DNA of 12,268 nucleotides from an uncultured Bacilli bacterium (lineage in GTDB: Bacteria > Bacillota_I > Bacilli_A > RF39 > UBA660): assembly GCA_934153945.1 (NCBI GenBank), contig CAKPFM010000021.1:1-12268 (forward strand). The letters are read 5' to 3'. Within the stretch, counting starts at the first letter, position 1; every line of letters begins with the position of its first letter. Of this stretch, positions 1 to 5,756 are shown piece by piece. A model generated the notes under the pieces. That model searched no databases and was not told the DNA's origin. It saw only the letters and a program-made list of their open reading frames with translations. The translations under genes and the position numbers were made by a program.

Positions 1-2
1 AA

Positions 3-743
3 TTTTATACATTAGGAAGAGGAATAAATGAAGGATTAAACTCACATATGATGAAGAATAGTGAATGGGGAGCAGTATCATATTTAACATATTCGTTATA
101 TGGAAAATGTACAGAAACAGGATGTGAAGAAGTATATTTAAATAATATCAATACAGGATATTATCCAGCAAGTAGTGCGACATTTACAGATCAGTGGCAA
201 TATGGAACAACAATAACAGGATGTAGTGCATCAAGTACGTCATCAATTACAATAGGAAATCAATCATCATGTGAATCAGGATATGCATATAATGAAGCAA
301 ACAATAAAGCAAGTACAACAGGGAACATAAGTGGAATCTACGATATGAGTGGAGGAAAATGGGAACTTGTAATGGGAATGATAAAAGATGCACCAGAATT
401 AAAAAATTTAACAGCAGAAGTAGATTTTTTAACTGATACAAGATATTATGATATATATACACCAAATTCAATAGAGTTAGACGATGAAACATGGTATAAA
501 TATAAAAATGGACATTTGGGTGATGGAAATAAAGAAATAGCAGTATCAAAAGAAAATAATTTAAGTGGAAATACAGGATTATGGTTTAGTGATTATGCAA
601 TTTTTCCTACAAACGTTTACCCTTGGATAGTTCGAGGTGGTGTTTTCAATGATATTCAATATTCTGGTGTCTTTAGTTTTAGTTTTTCTAGTGGTTTAGA
701 TATTAATGTTCATCAAACTTTCCGTGTTGTTCTAGCGATCTAG
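3..743 (+). CDS. FGE/C-type-lectin-like surface protein, 5'-truncated, with a variable-looking C-terminus
   Basis: The reading frame is open to the window edge: codons upstream of the ATG at 48 read FYTLGRGINEGLNSH directly into MMKNSEWGAV, so the gene starts outside the window and 48 is probably not its start. The motif IYDMSGGKWELVMG (bases ~337-380) resembles the GNVWEW core of formylglycine-generating-enzyme-like domains, and the end, WIVRGG (624-641) to FRVVLAI (720-740), resembles the RGG...FR ending of that fold. This fold is used by many DGR target proteins. About 600-740 differs sharply from the rest: T-rich, A-poor, and nearly every codon ends in a pyrimidine, whereas the body prefers A-ending codons. 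The protein is presumably exported and binds ligands, but its N-terminus is not visible, so no signal peptide can be shown. An enzymatic FGE role is unlikely because no catalytic cysteines are apparent in the C-terminal part. Confidence 0.8.
   Translation, partial: FYTLGRGINEGLNSHMMKNSEWGAVSYLTYSLYGKCTETGCEEVYLNNINTGYYPASSATFTDQWQYGTTITGCSASSTSSITIGNQSSCESGYAYNEANNKASTTGNISGIYDMSGGKWELVMGMIKDAPELKNLTAEVDFLTDTRYYDIYTPNSIELDDETWYKYKNGHLGDGNKEIAVSKENNLSGNTGLWFSDYAIFPTNVYPWIVRGGVFNDIQYSGVFSFSFSSGLDINVHQTFRVVLAI
600..740 (+). other. Putative DGR-type variable region (VR) at the 3' end of the lectin-like gene
   Basis: In the 32 codons from 636 to 731, 29 end in T or C by hand count, against 9 T-ending codons among the 32 from 48. 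Interspersed with fixed-looking residues (RGG at 633-641, GVF at 666-674, TFRVV at 717-731) are NNT codons differing in their first two positions: GTT 642, AAT 648, GAT 651, ATT 654, TAT 660, AGT 675, AGT 681, TTT 684, AGT 690, GAT 699, ATT 702, GTT 708, CAT 711. All are derivable from AAT/AAC by adenine replacement, the mutation rule of DGRs. The location, at the very 3' end of a C-type-lectin-like gene, is the usual VR location. No template repeat or reverse transcriptase is in the window, so this is inference. Confidence 0.5.
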
Positions 744-763
744 TAAAAAATAATAATAATAAG

Positions 764-790
764 AGATACTTGAAAAAAGTATCTTTTTTT
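764..790 (+). terminator. Rho-independent terminator after the lectin-like gene
   Basis: An 8-bp perfect stem (AGATACTT 764-771 with AAGTATCT 777-784), a 5-base loop and a run of seven T (784-790) lie 20 bases after the stop codon. The same hairpin could double as the stem-loop that many DGRs carry just downstream of their variable region. Confidence 0.85.
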
Positions 791-929
791 GATAGGATGA
801 TAATGTTAATAAAGAATAGTAATGTGATTTCATGTATGGATATAGATAGTGAGACATATTTTAATATTCTTAGAATTACAGTGGTAGCATAGATATTGAT
901 AAATGAGAAAGAAAGGTTTATTTGTAAGT

Positions 930-1910
930 ATGAAAAATAAGTTGTTAAAAGTATTTGTAATAATATTGATTCTAGCATTTTTAATAGTTGGTTTTGTTCC
1001 TGATGTAAATAATTTTTTAAAAAATCATATAACATATGAAGAATACACATTATTGATAATGGGATTAGTTTTTATTACATTTGAAATAATATTATATTTA
1101 AAACTTAATGATAAAATGAAACCTGCATTTAACTTAATGGAAGCAGATATTGATTTTAAAAAATATAAAAAAGAAAAGAAATATAAAGAAGATAAATCAT
1201 TTTATTATAGAGATATTCCATTTAATAAAAATTTGTTTAAAATTTTTTGGATTGCTTTCCAATATGGAATTATCAAAAATAGGGCCAATGTATTAAATGC
1301 ACTTCTATTAAAATGGTGTAAAGAAAATAGAATAAGATTTATTTCAAAAGGTAAATATGAAATAATTGAAAATGAAATGGATTTTGATGATGGCAATGAA
1401 GCATCTTTATTCTATATGTTAAGAAATACCAGTAAAAATAAATTTATTAAATTAACAATGTTTAATTCAAAATTTATTTTTCAAAAGATTAATGATATTT
1501 TACTAATTGAAACAAGTATATTAAAGAGTGAAAATAAAATAGTAAAACGTAATGGAAAAGATATTATAACTAATAATATAAAACCTGATGTTGATATTGT
1601 TTTTGGATTTAAAAATTTTTTATTGAATTTTAGTAGAATTGAAGGTAGAAAACCAGAAGAAGTAAAATTATGGGGAGAATATTTAATATATGCTGAATTA
1701 TTAGGAATTTCAGATAGAGTAAAAAAAGAGTTCAAGAAGGCAAATATAGACTATAGTTCTAGGGAAACAAAATTTAAATCGATAAATAGAAAAATGGTAA
1801 ATTTCATTAAAATATTATTATGTATTTCATATTTATTTTATGGTCTGTTATTTATAGTATTTACCTCTTTTATTTGGTTGACATATATTAAATTAACTTG
1901 GGGAGTTTAA
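930..1910 (+). CDS. DUF2207-family membrane protein (C-terminal half of the family only)
   Basis: About 326 residues from ATG 930, which follows GAAAGG (911-916) by 13 bases. An in-frame ATG at 903 would add nine residues but lacks a ribosome-binding site. Two hydrophobic segments near the N-terminus (about residues 8-22 and 40-56) are followed by a basic stretch and a soluble domain, then one or two membrane segments near 293-320. The soluble part carries hallmarks of the C-terminal DUF2207 region: YYRDIPFNKNLFKIFWIAFQYG (split at residues 92-101 and 102-113), NALLLKW, and a late FKNFLLNFSRIEGRK followed by VKLWGEYLIYAELLGI. Full family members also have a large extracellular N-terminal domain, which is missing. 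Function is unknown; I infer an integral membrane protein with a cytoplasmic domain. The gene stands alone between two terminators. Confidence 0.75.
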   Translation: MKNKLLKVFVIILILAFLIVGFVPDVNNFLKNHITYEEYTLLIMGLVFITFEIILYLKLNDKMKPAFNLMEADIDFKKYKKEKKYKEDKSFYYRDIPFNKNLFKIFWIAFQYGIIKNRANVLNALLLKWCKENRIRFISKGKYEIIENEMDFDDGNEASLFYMLRNTSKNKFIKLTMFNSKFIFQKINDILLIETSILKSENKIVKRNGKDIITNNIKPDVDIVFGFKNFLLNFSRIEGRKPEEVKLWGEYLIYAELLGISDRVKKEFKKANIDYSSRETKFKSINRKMVNFIKILLCISYLFYGLLFIVFTSFIWLTYIKLTWGV

Positions 1911-1935
1911 AAAAATATCTAAATTGAAATTTCAA

Positions 1936-1960
1936 CCGCACCATAAAAGTGTGGCTTTTT
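1936..1960 (+). terminator. Rho-independent terminator after the DUF2207-like gene
   Basis: Stem CCGCAC (1936-1941) with GTGTGG (1949-1954), one G-U pair, 7-base loop, then C and five T (1956-1960). It is one of the few GC-rich patches in this area. Confidence 0.75.
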
Positions 1961-2024
1961 AGTGGTATAAGATAAAAGTTCCTGACAAAAAAGTCAAATA
2001 AAAACTCACAATATAAATGTAAAC

Positions 2025-2066
2025 TTAACAATTATGCTATATTTTTATATAAATAAATGGTATAAT
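2025..2066 (+). promoter_or_regulatory. Promoter of the orf207-murE unit
   Basis: TTAACA (2025-2030) is followed after 17 bases by TATAAA (2048-2053), a good sigma-A-type pair. A second perfect -10 box, TATAAT (2061-2066), lies closer to the gene, with only a weak TATATT at -35. Start sites would fall near 2060 and 2073. Confidence 0.6.
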
Positions 2067-2083
2067 TAACGTATGGTGATGAT

Positions 2084-2707
2084 ATGAATAGAGAAAATGG
2101 TATTTTAGAATTAAAATCAGAAATACAAAAATTATATTGTGATTTACAACAAAATTTAGATAATGCCAATAAAGAGGAAATTAGATTATTATTGTTTAGT
2201 CTACAACAAAATTTAGATAATTACAAAATAATTTATGACCAAGATGAAATAAAACAACAACTATTAGATATTAGAAATCGATTAACGAAAAATTCAAGAA
2301 GTTTAGAAAATGATTTTATGTATGCTAAATCATCATTAGAAAATAATCCAAAAGCAATAGATGACCTAAAAACAAATTTAACTGCTTTACCAAATATTAT
2401 GATGAGAGAATATGTAGGAATAATAGTAGATGCTGTGATGGATCAATTAAGAAATAAAAATATACAAAACTTTTTCTTCAGTAGAGATATGTATGAAATA
2501 AAAAGTGCTGTATCAAGAACTGTAGAAAAAGAAGCAGAACAATATAGGGGAGAAATAAGAAACTGCATGAATAAAACAAATCAAAGCATAGATGAAGTAG
2601 TAAATTATATTGTGACGCAATGCCCTGAATTGGCTTCAGAATATAAACAACCAGAACAAGTAGAACAAGTTGGTAGAAATCTAAGCACTAGTGGTATTTT
2701 TGATTAA
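2084..2707 (+). CDS. Hypothetical helical Gln/Asn-rich protein upstream of murE (207 aa)
   Basis: The start is set by GGTGAT (2075-2080), three bases before ATG. I do not recognise the protein. It has no signal peptide or membrane segment and looks cytosolic. Residues ~1-100 are charged and rich in Q, N, L and K with coiled-coil-like spacing. LQQNLDN occurs twice (residues 21-27 and 40-46), a 19-residue period that is also an exact 20-base DNA repeat. The second half (residues ~104-185) is more globular, with PNIMMREYVGIIVDAVMDQL and two cysteines (161, 180), and the tail is acidic and Gln-rich. The stop is 18 bases before murE with no terminator between, so the two are probably cotranscribed, which gives at most a loose hint of a role in envelope growth. 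Confidence 0.8.
   Translation: MNRENGILELKSEIQKLYCDLQQNLDNANKEEIRLLLFSLQQNLDNYKIIYDQDEIKQQLLDIRNRLTKNSRSLENDFMYAKSSLENNPKAIDDLKTNLTALPNIMMREYVGIIVDAVMDQLRNKNIQNFFFSRDMYEIKSAVSRTVEKEAEQYRGEIRNCMNKTNQSIDEVVNYIVTQCPELASEYKQPEQVEQVGRNLSTSGIFD
2145..2221 (+). repeat. 20-base direct repeat pair inside the 207-aa gene
   Basis: The same 20 bases (beginning TACAACAAAA) occur at 2145-2164 and 2202-2221, exactly 57 bases (19 codons) apart and in frame, encoding LQQNLDN both times. The sequence between the copies has diverged, so this is either an old tandem duplication with a conserved core or a recently converged heptad segment. Confidence 0.9.
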
Positions 2708-2725
2708 TATTAAGGATGTGTAACA

Positions 2726-4090
2726 ATGTTAAATATACAAAGTGATTCAAGGAAAATAAAAAAGGGTGATACTTTTATAGCAATAAAATGCGAAGTTAAT
2801 GATGGTCATAAATATATAGAAAAAGCTATAGAAAATGGTGCATCAAAAATAATTGCCGAAAGAGGAGACTATAGTGTACCAACACTAATAGTTGATGATA
2901 CAAGAAAATATTTAGAAAAATATTTAGAAGAAAACTATAATAAATATTTAGATGAAATGACTTTAATTGGAATAACTGGTACAAATGGAAAAAGTACATC
3001 AGCTTATTTAATATATCAAGCTTTAAATAAACTAGGAGTAAAAACTGGATATATTGGAACAATTGGTTTTTTCTTAGAAGATAAAGTAATGAGTTTACCA
3101 AATACAAGTGTAGATATATGTGATACTTATGATTTATTAATGCAAGCATATGATAAAGGCTACAAAACAGTAGTAATGGAAACAAGTAGTCATGCACTAT
3201 ATAATGGTAGATTAAAAACAATTAATTTTGATTATGCAATATTTACAAATTTAACACAAGATCATCTAGATTTTCATAAAACAATGGAAAATTATGCCCA
3301 AGCAAAACAAATATTGTTTAAAAAACTAAAAAAAGAAGGACTTGCTATTATTAATAATGATGATAAATATAAAGAATGTTTCATGTTAAAAGAAAATAAA
3401 AATATAACATATGGTACACAGAATAGTGATTATACGTTTTATGATTTAAAAATGGATCATCTAGGATCATCATTTAAAATAAAAGGAAAAGCAAATTTAG
3501 ATATAAAAACAAAATTAATAGGAAGATATAACATATATAATTTAGTAGATTCAATAGTACTTTTAAAAGAAATGAGCTTTACTGATGAACAAATAGAAAA
3601 TGTGGTAATAAATCTAGAACCACCTGCAGGTAGAATGGAAAAACTAGAATATAAAGATAATAGTATTATTATCGATTATGCTCATACACCAGATGGATTA
3701 GAAAATTTTATATCAACAGTAAAAGAATTTACAAAAAGAAATATCTATATAGTATTTGGATGTACTGGAGATAGAGATCGTTTAAAAAGGCCAATAATGA
3801 CTGATATAGTAGGAAAGTATGCTAAATATTTTATTATTACTAATGATGATCCACACTATGAAGATCCAAATCAAATTGTAAATGATATGACAAGTAAATA
3901 TCAAGGAAACAACTATGAAATTTGTTTAGATAGAAAACAAGCTATAGAAAAAGGTATAGATTTATTAGAAAAAAATGATGTATTATTAATATTAGGAAAA
4001 GGTCATGAAGAATTTATGATTGTTGGAGATAATAAAATTCCTTTTAATGATAAAAAAACAGTAATAAATTATATAGAAAAATTGTCTTAA
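2726..4090 (+). CDS. murE: UDP-N-acetylmuramyl-tripeptide synthetase MurE
   Basis: This cytosolic Mur ligase adds the third, diamino, residue to UDP-MurNAc-L-Ala-D-Glu using ATP. AAGGA (2712-2716) lies nine bases before ATG. Visible features in its 454 residues: the N-terminal UDP-binding SDSRKIKKGDTF (6-17), the ATP loop GTNGKST (85-91), ETSSHAL (152-158), TNLTQDHLDFH (174-184), YAQAK with the expected carbamylated lysine (190-194), GRYNIYN (266-272), GRMEKL (302-307), and the C-terminal IDYAHTPDGLEN (316-327) and GKGHEEF (424-430). It is somewhat shorter than the ~490 typical of the family, mostly in the N-terminal domain. The amino-acid-selecting motif, DNPR in diaminopimelate enzymes and DNPA-like in several lysine enzymes, reads DDPH here (374-377), so the added amino acid cannot be assigned. 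It sits directly before mraY but on a separate transcript. Confidence 0.95.
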   Translation: MLNIQSDSRKIKKGDTFIAIKCEVNDGHKYIEKAIENGASKIIAERGDYSVPTLIVDDTRKYLEKYLEENYNKYLDEMTLIGITGTNGKSTSAYLIYQALNKLGVKTGYIGTIGFFLEDKVMSLPNTSVDICDTYDLLMQAYDKGYKTVVMETSSHALYNGRLKTINFDYAIFTNLTQDHLDFHKTMENYAQAKQILFKKLKKEGLAIINNDDKYKECFMLKENKNITYGTQNSDYTFYDLKMDHLGSSFKIKGKANLDIKTKLIGRYNIYNLVDSIVLLKEMSFTDEQIENVVINLEPPAGRMEKLEYKDNSIIIDYAHTPDGLENFISTVKEFTKRNIYIVFGCTGDRDRLKRPIMTDIVGKYAKYFIITNDDPHYEDPNQIVNDMTSKYQGNNYEICLDRKQAIEKGIDLLEKNDVLLILGKGHEEFMIVGDNKIPFNDKKTVINYIEKLS

Positions 4091-4103
4091 TGGCAATTTT
4101 TTT
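4077..4103 (+). terminator. Terminator overlapping the murE stop codon
   Basis: AAAAATTG (4077-4084) pairs with CAATTTTT (4094-4101) across a 9-base loop, and the T-run continues to 4103. The left arm lies within the last murE codons and the TAA (4088-4090) is in the loop. The stem is AT-rich, so termination may be partial. Confidence 0.6.
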
Positions 4104-4115
4104 CAATATATAAAA

Positions 4116-4144
4116 TCAATTTATGTACAAAATAAAGATATAAT
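4116..4144 (+). promoter_or_regulatory. Promoter of mraY
   Basis: A perfect TATAAT (4139-4144) lies 16 bases before the mraY GGTGAT. The hexamer 17 bases upstream, TCAATT (4116-4121), is a poor -35, so only the -10 is well supported. Confidence 0.45.
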
Positions 4145-4169
4145 GATATACTTGATACAGGGTGATAAA

Positions 4170-5162
4170 ATGTTAATATTAGCAAAATCAATACTAGCTA
4201 TGATGATTGGATTTATATTAAGCATCATAATTGGATTTATATTAATACCTTTTTTAAGAAAGAAAAAAATAGGTCAAACAGTAAGTGTATTCTTACAAAA
4301 TAAACATAAAGAAAAAGATGGTATACCAACTATGGGAGGAATTATTTTTATAGCTTCTACTATAATTACCATAATATTTTTACTCATCACAAATAAGATA
4401 GAATATACAACAAATTTGTTTATTATTTTGTTTGTATTTGTAGGATATGGATTAATAGGATTTATAGATGACTTTTTAATTATTAAAAGAAAAAATAATA
4501 CAGGATTAACAGAAATACAAAAATTGTTTGGACAACTTGTTATAGCAATTATATTCTTTTACTTATTTATGAAAACAGGTCATGAACCTTCTATGTATAT
4601 ATCAACATTAGGTATTCATATACATATGGGATGGCTATATGGAGCATTTATTTTATTTGTTTTAATAGCTAGTTCTAATGCAGTAAATATAACAGATGGA
4701 TTAGATGGTTTAGCTGGAGGTTTATCTTTAATAGCTTTTCTAGCTTTTGGATTAATAGCTTGGAATTCAACTTGGATAGCAGGTTCAGCTGATATGGCAG
4801 TATTTTGTTTTATTTTAGTTGGAAGTTTACTTGGATTTTTATTCTATAATACTTATCCTGCCAAAATATTTATGGGTGATACTGGATCTCTTGCTTTAGG
4901 TGGAAGTTTAGCAGCTATCGCCATCCTTACTAATCATGAAATAACATTTATAATTATAATGCTTGTATTTATAATAGAAACGCTAGTATGTATTATACAA
5001 ACTTTATCAGTAATGTATAACGGTAAAAAAATATTTTTAATGACACCACTTCATCATCATTTTGAAAAACTAGGATGGGATGAAAGAGATATTGTAAAAC
5101 TATTTTGGTTCTTTGGAATAGTGTGCGCAATGGCAGGTGTATTATTTGCTGTATGGATATAA
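4170..5162 (+). CDS. mraY: Phospho-N-acetylmuramoyl-pentapeptide-transferase MraY
   Basis: This polytopic membrane enzyme transfers phospho-MurNAc-pentapeptide from UDP to undecaprenyl phosphate, making lipid I. ATG 4170 is preferred over the in-frame ATG 4143 because GGTGAT (4161-4166) sits three bases before it and 4143 overlaps the -10 box. This gives 330 residues, normal for the family, with about ten hydrophobic segments. Family motifs: PTMGG (53-57), the catalytic-site FIDDF with Asp100-Asp101, NAVNITDGLDGLAGG (170-184), YNTYPAKIFMGDTGS with Asp237 (226-240), and the cytoplasmic TPLHHHFEKLGW (292-303), which distinguishes MraY from WecA/TagO relatives. The gene has its own promoter and terminator, so it is not tied to a full division and cell-wall (dcw) operon here. 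Confidence 0.97.
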   Translation: MLILAKSILAMMIGFILSIIIGFILIPFLRKKKIGQTVSVFLQNKHKEKDGIPTMGGIIFIASTIITIIFLLITNKIEYTTNLFIILFVFVGYGLIGFIDDFLIIKRKNNTGLTEIQKLFGQLVIAIIFFYLFMKTGHEPSMYISTLGIHIHMGWLYGAFILFVLIASSNAVNITDGLDGLAGGLSLIAFLAFGLIAWNSTWIAGSADMAVFCFILVGSLLGFLFYNTYPAKIFMGDTGSLALGGSLAAIAILTNHEITFIIIMLVFIIETLVCIIQTLSVMYNGKKIFLMTPLHHHFEKLGWDERDIVKLFWFFGIVCAMAGVLFAVWI

Positions 5163-5180
5163 TTATATATCCTTTTTTTT
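5155..5180 (+). terminator. Terminator overlapping the mraY stop codon
   Basis: GGATAT (5155-5160) pairs with ATATCC (5167-5172) around a 6-base loop, followed by eight T (5173-5180). The left arm is formed by the last mraY codons. Confidence 0.8.
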
Positions 5181-5240
5181 GTTCTTTTTTATATAAATAT
5201 GTGTATAATATAGTAGATTTAAAAAAAATAGAGAAAATTG

Positions 5241-5281
5241 TTGACAAAGTACTTGAAATATTTATAAAAATACGATATACT
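5241..5281 (+). promoter_or_regulatory. Overlapping promoters of tRNA-Ile
   Basis: Two sigma-A-type pairs interleave: TTGACA (5241-5246) with TATAAA (5263-5268) at 16 bases, and TTGAAA (5253-5258) with TATACT (5276-5281) at 17 bases. The second would start transcription about 14 bases before the tRNA, so it is the likelier main promoter. Confidence 0.65.
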
Positions 5282-5301
5282 TTAATAGTCATTTAACAAA
5301 T

Positions 5302-5378
<77 letters not shown>

Positions 5379-5389
5379 TTTGTATATTC

Positions 5390-5416
5390 AATCCTTGAAA
5401 TTATTCAAGGATTTTT
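5390..5416 (+). terminator. Terminator of tRNA-Ile
   Basis: A 10-bp perfect stem, AATCCTTGAA (5390-5399) with TTCAAGGATT (5404-5413), a 4-base loop and five T (5412-5416), beginning 12 bases after the tRNA 3' end. Confidence 0.9.
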
Positions 5417-5431
5417 ATTTGATATTTAATT

Positions 5432-5464
5432 AAAAATATTAACAAAAGCAGTTAATATTTTTTT
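5432..5464 (+). repeat. 12-bp perfect inverted repeat before yqfC (second terminator or operator)
   Basis: AAAAATATTAAC (5432-5443) and GTTAATATTTTT (5451-5462) are exact reverse complements with a 7-base spacer, followed by T to 5464. It could be a second terminator in tandem with the tRNA one. It also abuts the -10-like TATAAT (5466-5471) of the yqfC operon, so an operator is possible. Confidence 0.7.
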
Positions 5465-5465
5465 C

Positions 5466-5471
5466 TATAAT
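5466..5471 (+). promoter_or_regulatory. -10 box candidate for the yqfC-dgkA operon
   Basis: TATAAT at 5466-5471 has no well-spaced -35: TTAACA at 5439-5444 is 21 bases away. In endospore formers yqfC-yqfD are driven by sigma-E. A loose sigma-E-like pair (AATATT near 5454-5459, CATAAATA 5472-5479) is present but its spacing is shorter than the usual consensus. The promoter assignment is therefore open. Confidence 0.35.
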
Positions 5472-5513
5472 CATAAATATATTATTAATAAATAAAATTA
5501 TATAGGTGATTCT

Positions 5514-5753
5514 ATGAAATACAAGGACAAGGTAAGAAGTTATTTTTTAGAAGATAAATTTAAATTAGTCTATATTGAAAATAAAATAAATATTGTAAAT
5601 TATGAATCAATAGGTCATTTTGATTCAAATAAGATAATTGTAAGAAAAGAAAATGGAACTGTTATAGTAAATGGAAACAACTTAGTAGTATCAAGATTAA
5701 TGAATGATGAAATATTAATTGATGGAAACATTATAACAGTGGAATTTAGGTAA
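5514..5753 (+). CDS. yqfC: YabP/YqfC-family sporulation protein (YqfC)
   Basis: A 79-residue protein made of short alternating strands, with the family's ending pattern of IVNGNNLVVSRLMNDEILIDG followed by VEF (split at residues ~50-61 and 62-72, then 76-78). AGGTGAT (5504-5510) lies three bases before ATG. Members of this family in Bacillus are expressed in the mother cell during sporulation; the molecular role is not well defined. The identity is supported mainly by size, strand pattern and by yqfD following three bases after its stop, the standard gene order. It is slightly shorter than Bacillus YqfC (about 93 residues). Confidence 0.8.
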   Translation: MKYKDKVRSYFLEDKFKLVYIENKINIVNYESIGHFDSNKIIVRKENGTVIVNGNNLVVSRLMNDEILIDGNIITVEFR

Positions 5754-5756
5754 TAT

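Noticed and set aside
247..549. Long minus-strand open frames, here and at 703-1050, 1205-1396, 1481-1735, 2826-3221, 4993-5292, 6161-6343 and 6680-6925.
   Set aside because: All lie opposite well-supported + strand genes, are Leu/Ile/His/Tyr-rich as expected of antisense AT-rich coding DNA, and lack start signals.
797..892. A 31-codon open frame (ATG 797 to TAG 892) between the lectin-like gene terminator and the DUF2207-like gene.
   Set aside because: No ribosome-binding site, no recognisable motif, and AT-rich sequence gives such frames by chance. I also looked here for a DGR template repeat matching 600-740 and saw none.
4143..4169. Upstream ATG at 4143 as the mraY start.
   Set aside because: It overlaps the TATAAT box and has no ribosome-binding site, whereas ATG 4170 has GGTGAT at ideal spacing and gives the normal family length.
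5105..5296. Open frame across the mraY end into the tRNA promoter.
   Set aside because: It overlaps mraY out of frame, runs through its terminator and the tRNA promoter, and its translation is low-complexity.
5379..5513. Integration site or mobile-element boundary at the tRNA-Ile 3' end.
   Set aside because: No integrase, no repeat of the tRNA 3' end elsewhere in the window, and the flanking genes are ordinary chromosomal genes.
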